DNA of 64,000 nt from Legionella gratiana (GCF_001467695.1 NZ_LNYE01000020.1:159369-223368), one strand, 5' to 3'. Positions 28,263 to 39,265 are shown, numbered from the stretch's first letter. Made by a program: numbers and translations. The notes: a model not told the origin generated them from the sequence alone.

Positions 28263-29156
28263 TCAACTGCTTTTTCGAGTATTATTAGAGTGAATCAAAT
28301 CGTCTATTGCTTCTAATACAATTTTCACTGCAGCAATTTGTTGCACATCAGGCCTATACACCAAACATAAAGGTTTAACATAAATTGGTGCGTCTTCAAT
28401 CTTCTTTAATTGATCTTTAAAATGAAGCTCTATGTAGCAATTGGGTAAAATAGCAACCCCGTGATTATTTACTGCCATACCTGCTACAGCTTCAATTTGA
28501 TCAACATTACAGATACGTGGAGCAGGTTTATGTGGACGTAATTTTTGTAATTCGTTCAATAAATATTGTGATGGTGAAATTTTTAAATCCGCCAAAATTA
28601 ATAGTTCATCAGAATATAAATCAACTTCAGCACTTTGTTTACAGGATACCCAAAATCCAAACTCTGTTTCTGCAATGTTGCGAATTATCACGTTAGCATG
28701 TGGATGAGGATCGGTCATAATACCGATATCTACATTGCCTTCAATGATATTTTGCATAATTTCAGGTGAAAGACCATGTTTGAAATGAATTTCCAGTTCT
28801 GGATATTGTCGCAGTAAATCAGCGCTTATTTCCGACAGATGAGAACAAAGTGTGGAATAACAACTTATAGTTACCTTTCCTTTAACGTGCTGATTTTCTT
28901 CTTTAATCGTTGTAGTTAATGAATGCCACTGCGCTAATAAACTCTCAAAATTCTCGAATAATGTATTACCTGCCCGAGTTAAAGTCACGCCTTGGGTATG
29001 GCGAATAAATAAGTGTGTATTAAGTAATTGTTCGAGTCTTTTTATGGAAAAACTTAATGAGGGTTGACTTATATGCAGCTTTTTAGCAGCTCTACTAAAA
29101 TTTGATTCTTTAGCAACTTCATAGAAATAAATTAAATCACTTGCAGAAGGTAACAT
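28263..29156 (-). CDS. LysR-family transcriptional regulator
   Basis: A 297-residue LysR regulator with the N-terminal winged HTH (FSRAAKKLHISQPSLSFSIKRLEQLLNTHLF, about residues 18-48) and a substrate-binding domain from about residue 90. It is divergent from an FAD oxidoreductase gene 159 bp away, the common arrangement of a LysR protein with its target. An AT-rich dyad lies in the shared intergenic region. Confidence 0.93.
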   Translation of the reverse strand: MLPSASDLIYFYEVAKESNFSRAAKKLHISQPSLSFSIKRLEQLLNTHLFIRHTQGVTLTRAGNTLFENFESLLAQWHSLTTTIKEENQHVKGKVTISCYSTLCSHLSEISADLLRQYPELEIHFKHGLSPEIMQNIIEGNVDIGIMTDPHPHANVIIRNIAETEFGFWVSCKQSAEVDLYSDELLILADLKISPSQYLLNELQKLRPHKPAPRICNVDQIEAVAGMAVNNHGVAILPNCYIELHFKDQLKKIEDAPIYVKPLCLVYRPDVQQIAAVKIVLEAIDDLIHSNNTRKSS

Positions 29157-29221
29157 CGATTTGTCCTTTCAATTCAGAGCGATACTTCCCCCAGAAGCTC
29201 CATCAGGATGAACTGGGTCCC

Positions 29222-29236
29222 ATAAATTTTATTTAT
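29222..29236. promoter_or_regulatory. Candidate LysR-type operator dyad
   Basis: ATAAATTTTATTTAT is a dyad (ATAAA-N5-TTTAT) in the divergent intergenic region, which fits the AT-rich dyad form of LysR boxes. It is 66 bp from the regulator start and 80 bp from the oxidoreductase start. AT-rich palindromes arise often by chance in this genome, so support is modest. Confidence 0.35.
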
Positions 29237-29315
29237 ACCCAATATAAAAATTCTATATTTTACATAGCATTACCTCCACCTTAAAATTTTTTTATTTAGC
29301 GTTAAGGAGCAACGA

Positions 29316-30770
29316 ATGAACGAATTAAACAGGGTAGATACAATTATCATAGGTGCAGGTCCCTCCGGTTTATCTGCTGCTAGTGTTTTAAAAAAACATG
29401 AAAAATCCGTATTCATTTTGGAAAAAGAAGCTCAAGCAGGAGGTAAATGCCATACCTTTACTGATTCCTTAGATAAAAACAATAAAACCGAATGGGGAGC
29501 GGCTTTAATAGCACCCAATTATGGTAAAGTCATTGATAAGATGCAAGAAAAACAGTTAGTTTGGGAACAAGTATTACCCTCGGACCTAAGTACTCTTCCT
29601 TTTGATAAAAATTTAAGCCAAATGAGCTTATTAGAAAAAGGGGTCTTTGGGTTAGAATTCACCAATGAGGTGCGCGTTTTTGCGATGCATGCTAAAAAAT
29701 ATCAAAATTTAAGAGATAAACATCAAGATCTGCCGGCAGAGTATAAAATTCCTTTTAAAGAGTTTGCCAAGCAGCATCATTTAGAAAAGATAAATGAATT
29801 TTCTTATATCTTTGTTCCTGCTTTCGGTTATGGCCTTATGGAAGAGTGTCCTACCTACGCTGTTCTTGAATACTACGGTACTATGACTCTGCCTGATCTG
29901 ATCGTTCCCAAACTTTTTGGAATACAAGGCCTACGGGGCGTTCAAAATGGCTTCCAAGAATTAATGGAAGCCATAGCTGCTGACTTTGATATTAGCTATA
30001 AATCCAACATCCAATCCATTACAAGAAATGATAAGGGAGTTACCGTAGTTTTTGAATCAGATGGAGTCTTACACAGCATCAGTGCAAACTCCTTAGTCCT
30101 TGCGATTTCACCTCTGTATTGGCCAAAATTAGGGATGGAGCTTACCGAAACAGAACAACAATGCGTTGATAATCTCAGTTGGTATCAATACCCCGTTGCA
30201 GTAGTTAAATTGCATGGATTCCCAGCCAATCATTATTATGAATATAAAGGCCTTACCTCAGAAGGATTAGAGCATTTAGCCTTGATTACTACTAGAGATA
30301 ATCGTGTCGATCCTAAAGACGGACGTTTATGTACCGCATATATTAATTTAAAGTCCAGTCAAAAAAATAAGAGTACTGATTTCGTCTTCACTCCGGAAAA
30401 AATAAAACAATTAAAGGATGAACTCCTGCAAGTGCCCAGTGTAACAGGTGTCGATATTTTGGAAACCAAAGTTTGGAATGATTACATGTCCACACTACCA
30501 TGGGAGCTTCGCCTCGAACTGGATAAGAAACAAATGGAAGCTAAAACCCTGCATGTAGGACCTTATGCCCTAGGTGGCTTTGAAGATGTTGCCTGTGTTT
30601 GGGAGCAATCTCATAAAGCTACAAAAGAATATATCTTGCAGAAACAACCTAAAACCTCTTCCTTGTGGAAAGAAGTGAATCGAAATCTGTTCTTTTTTAG
30701 TTCTGCAAATGAAAAGCCCTATGATGGTCCAGATAGAAGTGTGAGTTACTCCAACTCCATTTCGGGATAA
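29316..30770 (+). CDS. FAD-dependent oxidoreductase (amine oxidase/phytoene desaturase-like)
   Basis: A 484-residue flavoprotein with an N-terminal dinucleotide-binding motif (IIIGAGPSGLSAASVL, residues 10-25) followed by LEKEAQAGGKCHTF, the usual FAD-ribose region. The C-terminus (FFFSSANEKPYDGP) is the expected second FAD contact. It resembles monoamine oxidase and protoporphyrinogen oxidase-like enzymes, but the substrate cannot be told. AAGGAG precedes the ATG. The divergent LysR gene probably regulates it. No partner enzyme is adjacent. Confidence 0.82.
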   Translation: MNELNRVDTIIIGAGPSGLSAASVLKKHEKSVFILEKEAQAGGKCHTFTDSLDKNNKTEWGAALIAPNYGKVIDKMQEKQLVWEQVLPSDLSTLPFDKNLSQMSLLEKGVFGLEFTNEVRVFAMHAKKYQNLRDKHQDLPAEYKIPFKEFAKQHHLEKINEFSYIFVPAFGYGLMEECPTYAVLEYYGTMTLPDLIVPKLFGIQGLRGVQNGFQELMEAIAADFDISYKSNIQSITRNDKGVTVVFESDGVLHSISANSLVLAISPLYWPKLGMELTETEQQCVDNLSWYQYPVAVVKLHGFPANHYYEYKGLTSEGLEHLALITTRDNRVDPKDGRLCTAYINLKSSQKNKSTDFVFTPEKIKQLKDELLQVPSVTGVDILETKVWNDYMSTLPWELRLELDKKQMEAKTLHVGPYALGGFEDVACVWEQSHKATKEYILQKQPKTSSLWKEVNRNLFFFSSANEKPYDGPDRSVSYSNSISG

Positions 30771-30805
30771 GGATTTTATGAGATTCAGAGTCTACTTGGT
30801 TCCGT

Positions 30806-30947
30806 TAGGGCAGAGGAATACTGCCATTGACTTAAGGGGTTCGTCATTTTCGCGAAAGCGGAAATCCATTTCTATTTAGCATTGTTCCTTATCAAAATGG
30901 GTCCCCGCTTTCGCGAGGACAATTCAATGGCAGTGTACTCTACCCTA
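30806..30947. repeat. Nested inverted repeat, MITE- or RIP-like, about 140 bp
   Basis: Outer arms 30806-30830 and 30924-30947 are imperfect complements ending in a perfect ACTGCCATTGA/TCAATGGCAGT block. Inner arms 30850-30861 and 30905-30916 (TCGCGAAAGCGG and complement) are perfect. It encodes nothing and separates convergent genes. The form suggests a small non-autonomous mobile or dispersed repeat. Confidence 0.7.
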
Positions 30948-30979
30948 GATGATTGGAAATCATGATGCGCTCTGAGTCA

Positions 30980-32173
30980 TTATTCGCTGCGCAAAGAAAC
31001 TACAGGTGCCAATTTCGCTGCTCGTCGAGCAGGATAAAAACCAAAGAAAATTCCTGTTGCAGCAGAAACTAAAAACCCTGCTATAGGGGGAAGAAAATAG
31101 ATTGAAAAATTCCAATCGCTAAAATAGGCCAAAATGCGGGTCACAATTAATCCTAAAAAGACGCCGAGTACACCTCCTAATAGCGAGAGCATAACAGATT
31201 CTGCTAAAAATAAAGCTTGAATTTCGCTGTTTTTAGCACCAACAGCTTTGCGAATACCAATTTCTTTTTTACGTTCACTCACTGAAACCAACATCACATT
31301 CATCACACCAATTCCGCCCACTAAAAGCGAGATACCACCGATTACAGCAAGTAATAAGGTAAAAATTTGTCCTTGACTTTCCATACTAGCAATGATTTGT
31401 TTGGGGCTACGGGTAAACACGTTTAATCGAGGCGCTATAGAACCAACAATTTGTTTTATTTCTTCAACAACTTCATCAATAGGGCTATCTGGCTTTAACT
31501 TCAAAATCACATTATTTACTTTAGCATCTTTACTGATTAGATTAATACCTACCAAAGGAACAATCACCGCCTGATTGACGTCTTCATTAAAAAAACCATT
31601 TTCCTTCCAGGGTTCAGCAACTCCGATAATAGTATATAAAGATTGTCCTATTCGTACTTGTTTTCCTATTGGCTCATCAAAACTAATTTCTCTTATTTGT
31701 CGAGCTAAGTTCGCGCCAATAACACAATAGTGTTCATATGAGTCTACAAAAGAAACAAAATGCCCAGCAGCTAATTTGATGTTAGCAATTTTGGCCAAAT
31801 GTTCATTAGCTCCAATTACGGCTCCTTGCATCGATTTTCCTTGAAAACTTAGATTCTGATAGGCCGTACTATATGGTGCCATATCCACAATATAAGGTAT
31901 TCGATCAGCGAGTTGCTCCCATTGCGCTACAGAAACTGATTCCTGATTGCTTTGTGATTTGCCTACAGTTTTTGAGTAAACAGCAACTGAAAGTAAATCC
32001 GTACCCAATGCTTTAAACTGCGCTAAAGCCTTTTCTGTAGCTAATTGACCACAACTGATTAAAGCAACAACCGCAGCTGTGCCCACCAAAATGCCTAAAA
32101 TAGCCAAAAAAGAACGTAATTTAGCTGCAGTCAAGTTGACTAAAGCTTGCTGACAATGCCCAGAAAACTTCAT
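30980..32173 (-). CDS. MacB-type ABC transporter permease
   Basis: A 397-residue permease with the MacB layout: a first transmembrane helix (RSFLAILGILVGTAAVVAL) followed by the large periplasmic domain, then three C-terminal helices beginning with LLAVIGGISLLVGGIGVMNVM and ending in FGFYPARRAAKLAPVVSLR. This is the signature of tripartite-efflux and lipoprotein-extruding permeases. The ATG at 32173 overlaps the stop of the ATPase gene (ATGA). Last gene of the efflux operon. Confidence 0.92.
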   Translation of the reverse strand: MKFSGHCQQALVNLTAAKLRSFLAILGILVGTAAVVALISCGQLATEKALAQFKALGTDLLSVAVYSKTVGKSQSNQESVSVAQWEQLADRIPYIVDMAPYSTAYQNLSFQGKSMQGAVIGANEHLAKIANIKLAAGHFVSFVDSYEHYCVIGANLARQIREISFDEPIGKQVRIGQSLYTIIGVAEPWKENGFFNEDVNQAVIVPLVGINLISKDAKVNNVILKLKPDSPIDEVVEEIKQIVGSIAPRLNVFTRSPKQIIASMESQGQIFTLLLAVIGGISLLVGGIGVMNVMLVSVSERKKEIGIRKAVGAKNSEIQALFLAESVMLSLLGGVLGVFLGLIVTRILAYFSDWNFSIYFLPPIAGFLVSAATGIFFGFYPARRAAKLAPVVSLRSE

Positions 32174-32925
32174 GACACCGTCTCCGCTGATACCACTCCA
32201 TCCACGAGTATAATTCTTCGCTGGCAAAGTGCTGCGATTTGTTCATCATGGGTAATCATGATGATACTTCGACCTTGATCATGTAAGGATAAAAACAAAT
32301 TCATTACCTCATTACCTGTACGCGAATCAAGTGCACCAGTAGGTTCATCTGCTAAAATCACTTGGGGCTCTGTTACTAAGGCACGAGCTATAGCAACTCT
32401 TTGTTGTTGTCCTCCTGATAGTTGTGTGGGCCGGTGCTGTGCATATTGGTGCATACCCACACATTCAAGAGCAGCAAGAACTTTTTCTTCAATTTCAGCA
32501 GCTGGAACACCACGATAAACTAAAGGCAAAGCTACATTTTGCTTCGCACTAAAACGTGGTAATAAGTTAAACTGTTGAAAAACAAATCCTATATTTTGAT
32601 TCCTTAATTCTGCAGTTTGATCATCAGTCAAAGCAGCTACATTACGATGGTTTAACCAATAAGTGCCACTATCCGCTTTATCTAATAACCCCATAATATT
32701 CATCAATGTAGACTTACCGGAACCAGAAGCGCCTACAATAGCAAGAAGATCACCTTCATAAACGTTAAGTGATACTTCTTTTAAAATTGTGGAGCTAATC
32801 CCCTCAAGATGATACGTTTTCACAATATCTGTAAGCATCATTAAAGGTTGTTTTTCCCTGTTCCTATCATTGCTGTTTCCTTGTGTTCCACTTTTTTTAC
32901 ATAGATCAGATAAGGAATTACTCAT
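32170..32925 (-). CDS. MacB/LolD-type ABC transporter ATP-binding protein
   Basis: A 251-residue ATPase with Walker A (GASGSGKST), the signature [15 protein letters not shown], Walker B ([12 protein letters not shown]) and the H-loop ITHD. Unlike E. coli MacB, ATPase and permease are separate polypeptides. Start at 32925 overlaps the end of the adaptor gene by 8 bp. It powers export through the adaptor and TolC-like genes upstream. Confidence 0.94.
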   Translation of the reverse strand: MSNSLSDLCKKSGTQGNSNDRNREKQPLMMLTDIVKTYHLEGISSTILKEVSLNVYEGDLLAIVGASGSGKSTLMNIMGLLDKADSGTYWLNHRNVAALTDDQTAELRNQNIGFVFQQFNLLPRFSAKQNVALPLVYRGVPAAEIEEKVLAALECVGMHQYAQHRPTQLSGGQQQRVAIARALVTEPQVILADEPTGALDSRTGNEVMNLFLSLHDQGRSIIMITHDEQIAALCQRRIILVDGVVSAETVS

Positions 32926-34066
32926 AAACCACCACATCACCAGTATTTAGGCCTGCTTCAACAAGCACTGAATCCGCTTGAGCTGCACCCGTTGTAATGA
33001 CACGTTTTTCAATAGAACCTGATTCATTTTTTACCTGAACAATACTTTGTCCTTTTTCACGTTTGATCGCAGCAATAGGGATCACTAATTGCTTTCCATT
33101 ATCCACACTTAATTCTATGGATGCACTCATACCTACTTTGATCCATTTTTGTTGCTCTGAACTTAACTCTCGTACTTCAACAACCGCTGTAAAAAAAGGA
33201 AGCCCATTATTATTAGAAGCTTGTGCATTCACTGCAACCAACTTCCCTTTTAATCGATATTTACCAAAAGCAACCCCACTGACTGTTGCATCCATACCTG
33301 CTTGAACTTGTGTAATATCAATTTCAGGAACATCAATTTCGATACTAATTCCCGATAAATCACCAATTAACCCAATCACTTGGCCTGACTTAACTGAACT
33401 CCCCACAGTGACACGTGCACTTTTATCCTCTCCTGCTTTGGGAGGATAAAGCAGCACACCATCACTTGATGCTTTTAAATGAATCAAGTTATGTTGTGAA
33501 GTCAAAATATTTTTTAACCTGTCGAAGTCGGCTAAACTTAAAGAGGATATATTTTGTGAGTGATTTTCATCTAATTTTTCCAACATCTCGGTTAACTTAC
33601 GCGTGGATTGCATCAAAGTAACTCGTCCCGTATCCACATTTGATTTTTCACTCAAATAATTATTTTTGGACAATAAGCCTGAATTCCATAAATCCTGAGT
33701 TCCTACAAATTTGGCTTTAGCAATGGTATAACTGTCTTTAGCTTTTAAGTATTCTGTTAATGTGTCATTAAACTGCTTTTGTAACTCTGTCGAATTTAAA
33801 GTAACAAGGACATCACCTTTTTTAACCATTTGCCCATAATGAAAATTCATCGTTTCAACCACAGCTTCAATGGGGCTACTCAGAGTATTTTCATGTAAAG
33901 GTTGAACTGTTCCTGTAAAATGTAATGTCTTATGAATGGGTTGTTCTTGGACTTTATACTCGTGCAAAGCAGCGGTCTTTTGCTGTTCATGATGTCCACA
34001 CGAAGATAAAAAAACGCTCGTCATTAATAAGATTATGATCATTACTTGATTGAGATACCTATTCAT
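32918..34066 (-). CDS. MacA-type periplasmic adaptor, probable lipoprotein
   Basis: A 382-residue membrane-fusion protein. The N-terminus is hydrophobic and ends in a lipobox (FLSSC, Cys near residue 23), so it is probably lipid-anchored. Lipoyl-like half motifs flank a coiled-coil hairpin (about residues 70-190), followed by beta-barrel domains. It bridges the ABC pump and the TolC-like channel. Overlaps its neighbours on both sides. Confidence 0.9.
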   Translation of the reverse strand: MNRYLNQVMIIILLMTSVFLSSCGHHEQQKTAALHEYKVQEQPIHKTLHFTGTVQPLHENTLSSPIEAVVETMNFHYGQMVKKGDVLVTLNSTELQKQFNDTLTEYLKAKDSYTIAKAKFVGTQDLWNSGLLSKNNYLSEKSNVDTGRVTLMQSTRKLTEMLEKLDENHSQNISSLSLADFDRLKNILTSQHNLIHLKASSDGVLLYPPKAGEDKSARVTVGSSVKSGQVIGLIGDLSGISIEIDVPEIDITQVQAGMDATVSGVAFGKYRLKGKLVAVNAQASNNNGLPFFTAVVEVRELSSEQQKWIKVGMSASIELSVDNGKQLVIPIAAIKREKGQSIVQVKNESGSIEKRVITTGAAQADSVLVEAGLNTGDVVVYE

Positions 34067-35631
34067 CCACCATACCTTAATTTAATTTGCCAATGCTCCA
34101 GTGTTGTTCCAAGAGTTCTTTGCAGATTTGATATCTGATTCAAATACGCAATTTTTGCATTGATTAACCCTGCCTGGGCTTGAATTAATTGATTTTGTGT
34201 GTTGTTTACATCCAATGCGCTGGAGATACCTGCTTGTTGTTTTTTCTTTTCCAAAGCATAAGACTGCTCTGCCAATTTCACTTGTTTTTGTGCTAACTGA
34301 TATCGTTTAGCTAAGCTTTTGATATTATTTATATTATTCGTGATATTAGTGATTAATGCTCTTTTAGCAGCAAGGAAGCTCAAGCGATCCTTTTCTAAAC
34401 GTACTTTTGCATTAATTAATTGACTCCGTCGATTGAGATCATGTAGAGGAACGGTTAAGGTCAAGCGTGCTGTTTCAGTCACATTGTTTCCATCATAAAT
34501 ACCACGCACACCACCACTATTCCCAGTAACATCATTCACAACCCCGCTTTGGACGTTTCCTCCTAAATCCAATTGCCATAATTGCTTATTTTTAGCAACT
34601 TTATAAGCACGCTCATCCGCACGTAATGCAATTTTATGGGCTAGATATTGAGTGTTATGATTCAAAGCATACTCAATCGATTGCTTTAAATTAGGAATGG
34701 TAAGTTTGTCTAATACTACATCGCTAGGTACTGATATGTGCATTTCTGGATCAAGTCCTATCGTCTGTAATAAATCTTGTGATGAGGTTTGGAAATCGTT
34801 CTCTGCTTGCTCAACCATCAAACTTAAAGATTCAATTTGATACGATTGTTGAATATTACCCGTGGGCTCTAATTGTCCTGCCTTTATTTTTTTTTCATTG
34901 ATTTCATATGATTTTTGAGCTTCTTTTAATTGCAAGCGCTGATTTTGTAAATTATTACCACTAAGAATCAACATTCGATAAGCAATGATCACTTGGGTTA
35001 CTTGATCGGCTACCGATTGCTTTAAATTTAACTTATTCAACCACTCGGTGTCTTCAGCATTTAAAAGTGCTACTTCATTGACGGATTTACCAAAACCACG
35101 TAATAGAGGTTGTGTTAATGAAAAGTTCAATACAGGATTATAGCTGTTGTTCCCATTCAAATTATTATCAATTCCTAACTTCGCTGATGTACCCAACTTC
35201 GTATTCAGCTTAAATTCTGGGGTAGCTAGAAGCGTATGATTTGTATTGGAACCAATACCAGAATAGGTAGTTTTCTGAACTGCTCCTGAAGCACCTATAG
35301 CATATTGTAATTCAAACTCATTATACGCTAAACGCAATTGATAGCGCTGAACGATACGATCTAACTCGGCATTTTGAATATTAGGGTTATAGCGTAAGGC
35401 CAATAAAATAGCCTCGCGTAAACTCAACTGATGAATGGCTTTGTTACGTGAAGCAGGTGATGTGGGTAACTCTATCCAGTGTTTTAACATAAACTCAGGA
35501 TTTTCTATTGCTTTTTGCAAGCGAGCTTCAGCTTCTTTTATTGGTAAATCTTCCACAGCAGGGATGGACCAAACCTGGCATGCAACCAAGTAAATAAACA
35601 AAAAAAGCAGTGCTCTTTTTTTTAAGATCAT
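34063..35631 (-). CDS. TolC-family outer membrane efflux protein
   Basis: A 522-residue outer membrane channel with a signal peptide and two long alpha-helical repeats, typical of TolC/OprM proteins ([16 protein letters not shown] in the first, and [23 protein letters not shown] in the last). ATG at 35631 overlaps the stop of apaH by 4 bp; the longer open frame runs through the end of apaH and is not used. First gene of the tripartite pump proper. Confidence 0.9.
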   Translation of the reverse strand: MILKKRALLFLFIYLVACQVWSIPAVEDLPIKEAEARLQKAIENPEFMLKHWIELPTSPASRNKAIHQLSLREAILLALRYNPNIQNAELDRIVQRYQLRLAYNEFELQYAIGASGAVQKTTYSGIGSNTNHTLLATPEFKLNTKLGTSAKLGIDNNLNGNNSYNPVLNFSLTQPLLRGFGKSVNEVALLNAEDTEWLNKLNLKQSVADQVTQVIIAYRMLILSGNNLQNQRLQLKEAQKSYEINEKKIKAGQLEPTGNIQQSYQIESLSLMVEQAENDFQTSSQDLLQTIGLDPEMHISVPSDVVLDKLTIPNLKQSIEYALNHNTQYLAHKIALRADERAYKVAKNKQLWQLDLGGNVQSGVVNDVTGNSGGVRGIYDGNNVTETARLTLTVPLHDLNRRSQLINAKVRLEKDRLSFLAAKRALITNITNNINNIKSLAKRYQLAQKQVKLAEQSYALEKKKQQAGISSALDVNNTQNQLIQAQAGLINAKIAYLNQISNLQRTLGTTLEHWQIKLRYGG

Positions 35632-36443
35632 TTTTTGTTCCACACTGCAAACCGCTGCTTGTCCTGCAAACGTAATGCGGTTAATTGCCCCCCCCAGAGA
35701 CATCCAGTATCTATGGCATGAATTTTAGGATGGGGACATTTCCCCATTAAAGCAGCCCAATGCCCAAAAACAATATCGCACTCGATTTCCTTACGACTTG
35801 GTACTTCATACCAAGGATAAAGATTTGCTGGTGCTTGCGCAATAGTCCCCTTATAACCTAATTCTAACCGGCCGTTTGCATCACAAAAACGCATCCGCGT
35901 AAAATAATTCGTTATAGACCGCAGTCTGTCTATTCCAGTTAACTCATCGGACCATAAATCTGGTTTATTACCATAGAGATGGGCCAGAAAATCATAAAAA
36001 TGGTCACCTGAAAGTACTTCTTCAAGTTCTTTAGCCCGTTGTATTGCCTGGGTTAAGTCCCATAAAGGAGCTATTCCAGCATGACACATCACCACTTTAA
36101 GCTCGGATGAGTAATGCAACATAGATTGCTTTCTTAACCAATGCCCTAAATCTTCACTATCTGAAGCACACATCACTTCCTGTAGCGTGTCATCATTTCC
36201 GCGCCAAGGTCTTCCACCAAATAGTGAAGCTAATAAATGTAAATCGTGATTACCTAACGTGATTCTTGGCGTAATGGGTAAGGACCGAACAAAGCGCAAA
36301 ACAGCCAAAGACTCAGGACCACGATTTACCAGATCACCAACAAACCACAAGCAGTCCGTTTTTTCATCAAATTTAATTAACTCCAGTAACCTCTGCAAGG
36401 GCTCATAACAGCCTTGTACATCACCGATTGCATAATCAGGCAC
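35628..36443 (-). CDS. apaH: Symmetrical Ap4A hydrolase ApaH
   Basis: ApaH splits diadenosine tetraphosphate into two ADP and removes Np4 caps from RNA. The 271-residue product has the calcineurin-like metal motifs GDVQGCY (near residue 7), [13 protein letters not shown] and [10 protein letters not shown] in order, and the usual length. In many gammaproteobacteria apaH is near rsmA, as here with one gene between. It overlaps the upstream gene by 8 bp. Confidence 0.96.
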   Translation of the reverse strand: MPDYAIGDVQGCYEPLQRLLELIKFDEKTDCLWFVGDLVNRGPESLAVLRFVRSLPITPRITLGNHDLHLLASLFGGRPWRGNDDTLQEVMCASDSEDLGHWLRKQSMLHYSSELKVVMCHAGIAPLWDLTQAIQRAKELEEVLSGDHFYDFLAHLYGNKPDLWSDELTGIDRLRSITNYFTRMRFCDANGRLELGYKGTIAQAPANLYPWYEVPSRKEIECDIVFGHWAALMGKCPHPKIHAIDTGCLWGGQLTALRLQDKQRFAVWNKK

Positions 36444-37776
36444 CGTTTTTTGCTCCTGGCCTTAACGTATTATTCTCATTTTCAACAGATTGCCATTTTC
36501 CACTTGCATTTAATTTCTGCAACGAAGTCACTAAACTACTATTTTGTTGCGTAAATTGACTGTTGAACTGAGCTTTATGAATCAATTCAGTAGCCGACAT
36601 AGTCTCAACTTTTCCGGTATTCATATTTTGCACTTTGACTGACGTAGGTAAAGCAAGTGCGTATTTAGAAAAGACGATACCTGACTCCATTTTTCCTTTT
36701 GCTTCAAATCGGCTCGTCACCCCCCCGTCAGCGGCACGACTGTGAAGCGCTAACGATAAAAAACCATTCTTGGCTGCTTGCCAATTTTTATATTCAGGAT
36801 GTTCCCGCACAAACAATTGATATATTTCAGGACACATCAACATACCACCAGGAACCATGAATAAAGGTGCTTTATTAATCATAATGCGACCTTCATCTAA
36901 GGATTTAATCATCCAGCGGATGAACTCCATTCCTATGGCCTGTTCTTTTTCCATTATAGATTCGGGCTGGCCACCGGAGAACGTAGCGGCTCGATAACGC
37001 CCGCCACCTTGAGCCGAAACAACTCGACCCATAAACTCAAGTAAATAACGTTGAATTGCAATTGCTTCGGCGTGAATTAATAGTGCACCTAAAGTACCCG
37101 CAGAACGCTCGTCCTCATTCAATAAAGCTAACCAAACCGCTAAAACTTCAGGATTAGAAGCAATCCAGTTAAAACCGCTTACAGGCATTAATGTCCTGGC
37201 CATCAATAAATTAAGTCGACGACGCAGCTCAACCTCTGACTCTTTTTGAAACTCATAAAAATAATGAACTCCAGTGTTCGTCAGACTCTCAAGCAATGGA
37301 TTCCATTCTTTTAAAAATTGGCCATTTGTATCATAAAGACCGACTCGGTAATCTGCATATAACTTACCTATACCTTGTACTAAAGCAGCAGAATAAAGCG
37401 CATATTGCCAAAGCTTTTGCTCTTCAGACATTGCCCCAGGTTGATCAAGTAACATAAACTCCTGAAATAAACTAAGCGCTGCTTCAGTGCGATTTAACGC
37501 ATGATCAACTAACCCACCGGGCTGCGAATAATAACTGTGTGTAGTCTCGGGTATATTTTGGCAATAATGAACGAGATTATCGATAAGAGTGCTACATAAA
37601 CTATCATATCGTGACGTTTCTAAGCCCGACAAAACTCTCATCTTTTTGAGTAATGTTTGCCTCCTTTCCTCTGATAAAAAAAGGTTGGCATTGACCATGC
37701 GTGTTAAATCTTTCAAAGATTTACCTTGTGAGGACAAGGAACCTTTACGTGGACGTTGAAACAAAGCCATCTCCAT
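36436..37776 (-). CDS. TraI_2/HD-like domain protein with degenerate HD motif
   Basis: A 446-residue protein. Residues about 80-150 resemble the HD-like region of TraI_2/MOBH-type proteins: QPGGLVDH (His92) followed by the helix ALVQGIGK. In active members the second motif reads HDxGK, but here Gln134-Gly135 replace His-Asp, so metal-dependent phosphohydrolase activity is unlikely. The C-terminal half contains a winged-helix-like region with [12 protein letters not shown]. No membrane segments. It sits between rsmA and apaH in a compact operon, unlike the mobile-element context of TraI_2 relaxases. ATG at 37770 is an alternative start. Confidence 0.6.
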   Translation of the reverse strand: MEMALFQRPRKGSLSSQGKSLKDLTRMVNANLFLSEERRQTLLKKMRVLSGLETSRYDSLCSTLIDNLVHYCQNIPETTHSYYSQPGGLVDHALNRTEAALSLFQEFMLLDQPGAMSEEQKLWQYALYSAALVQGIGKLYADYRVGLYDTNGQFLKEWNPLLESLTNTGVHYFYEFQKESEVELRRRLNLLMARTLMPVSGFNWIASNPEVLAVWLALLNEDERSAGTLGALLIHAEAIAIQRYLLEFMGRVVSAQGGGRYRAATFSGGQPESIMEKEQAIGMEFIRWMIKSLDEGRIMINKAPLFMVPGGMLMCPEIYQLFVREHPEYKNWQAAKNGFLSLALHSRAADGGVTSRFEAKGKMESGIVFSKYALALPTSVKVQNMNTGKVETMSATELIHKAQFNSQFTQQNSSLVTSLQKLNASGKWQSVENENNTLRPGAKNGA

Positions 37777-37826
37777 AATAATTTAATAACTCCGACCTAA
37801 ATGAATCCTCAATAACTAATTTTACA

Positions 37827-38597
37827 CTAATTGGAAATAAATTTCGCTAGTTGAACATATTCCGAGACAGAAATTTGTTCTGGTCTTTTACTTCCATCAA
37901 TACCCAAATCATGTAATTGTTCTGCCGTTATTAAGCCCTTCAAGTTGTTGTTCAGTGTTTTACGGCGCATAGCAAACGCATGAGCCACCAAATACTCCAA
38001 TCGATCCACAGCAACCTCTTCAAAAGGTGAAATGCGATACGGCACAAGGCGCACCACTGCAGAATCCACCTTAGGTTTTGGATCAAAAGCTTCAGGAGGA
38101 ACATCAAATAAGTGTTCCACGATGCAATGGTACTGTAACATCACTGTTAACCGTCCATAAGCCTTGCATCCTGGTTGAGCAGCCATTCGCTCGACTACTT
38201 CTTTTTGTAACATAAAATGCATATCTTCTATAGAAGCAGTAAAATGCAACAAATGGATGAGCAACGGAGTGGAAATATTATAAGGCAAATTACCCACTAC
38301 TCGTAATTTGGGACCGAATTGATTGTAATCAAGTGTTAATGCATCAGCTGAAATCAAATGCAGTTTACCTAGTGCACTGGATAATTCTAGCAAATATTTT
38401 TGCAAATCAGTATCAATTTCAACAGCGGTTAAATGATTTAGGTCGCGCAGTAAAGGCCGCGTTAGTGCCCCTAAACCCGGACCTATTTCCAGCATATTAT
38501 CCTGCGATTGCGGATTTATCGCTTGCAAAATACGATTAATAATATGTTGGTTGTGTAGAAAATTCTGTCCAAACCGCTTACGCGGGCTATGCCTCAC
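37827..38597 (-). CDS. rsmA: 16S rRNA dimethyladenosine transferase RsmA (KsgA)
   Basis: RsmA dimethylates A1518 and A1519 of 16S rRNA late in 30S assembly. The 256-residue protein has [14 protein letters not shown], the SAM motif [14 protein letters not shown] and the catalytic NLPYNIS motif. Length is normal. First gene of the minus-strand run that leads to apaH and the efflux genes. Confidence 0.97.
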   Translation of the reverse strand: MRHSPRKRFGQNFLHNQHIINRILQAINPQSQDNMLEIGPGLGALTRPLLRDLNHLTAVEIDTDLQKYLLELSSALGKLHLISADALTLDYNQFGPKLRVVGNLPYNISTPLLIHLLHFTASIEDMHFMLQKEVVERMAAQPGCKAYGRLTVMLQYHCIVEHLFDVPPEAFDPKPKVDSAVVRLVPYRISPFEEVAVDRLEYLVAHAFAMRRKTLNNNLKGLITAEQLHDLGIDGSKRPEQISVSEYVQLAKFISN

Positions 38598-38676
38598 TTT
38601 AATTCATCTCCAAAGAGTAAAAAAGAATTATATCGTGCATCTTCTCTAAAAAGTAGTCTGATAAAAACCCAAGTCC

Positions 38677-38743
38677 TAATTAGTGTGAGCTCATTGGCGA
38701 CCTAAAAGGTATTCCATCCCTTACGTCGAACTTACATTAATTA
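38677..38743. repeat. Degenerate palindromic element D
   Basis: TAATTAGTGTGAGCTC at 38677-38692 pairs with GAACTTACATTAATTA at 38728-38743 with three mismatches. The right side (CGAACTTACATTAA) is a decayed form of the CGAACTCACGTTAAG flank found at 2.1 and 26.6 kb. It lies between the divergent rsmA and panD genes, so it may overlap their promoters. Confidence 0.5.
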
Positions 38744-38850
38744 ATAAGTTTCGAATATAGGGCGTTCTACATTCAATCGATAAATTTATATAGCATAAGC
38801 TTCAAAATATGGTGTAAAATTCGGCCACTATGAACAAGGCTGGAATTATT

Positions 38851-39252
38851 ATGGCTTATAGAAAAATGTTAAAATCCAAAATCCATCGTGCTTGCGTTAC
38901 AGAAGCTGATTTGGATTATGAAGGAAGTATCACCATTTCTCCAGAACTTCTTAAAGCAGCAAATATTTTACCTTATGAGGCAGTTAATGTCTGGAACATC
39001 ACGGCAGGAACGCGATTTGAAACTTATGCGATCACGGGCAAACCTGGCTCAACTGAAATTTGTGTCAATGGTGCAGCAGCACATTTGGTCACTCCTGGAG
39101 ATCTAATAATTATCGCTTCTTTTTCCCAAATATTAGAAGAAGATTGTGCACGCCAGGTTCCAACCGTGGTTTTTGTTGATCAGTTTAACCGGTTAAAAGA
39201 AATTAGGCCGGAGAAGATTGGCATGAAAAACGAAGAACTTACTGGTGCTTAG
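38851..39252 (+). CDS. panD: Aspartate 1-decarboxylase PanD
   Basis: PanD makes beta-alanine for pantothenate and CoA. The 133-residue proenzyme has the self-cleavage site Gly-Ser in YEGSITI, which generates the pyruvoyl group, and the family segments VWNITAGTRFETYAI and NGAAAHLV. ATG at 38851 (MAYRKMLKSKIHRA) matches known N-termini and lies after GGAATTATT; the frame is open from 38830. The tatC gene follows 13 bases later. No panB or panC is in the window. Confidence 0.95.
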   Translation: MAYRKMLKSKIHRACVTEADLDYEGSITISPELLKAANILPYEAVNVWNITAGTRFETYAITGKPGSTEICVNGAAAHLVTPGDLIIIASFSQILEEDCARQVPTVVFVDQFNRLKEIRPEKIGMKNEELTGA

Positions 39253-39265
39253 AAATCATGCCATT

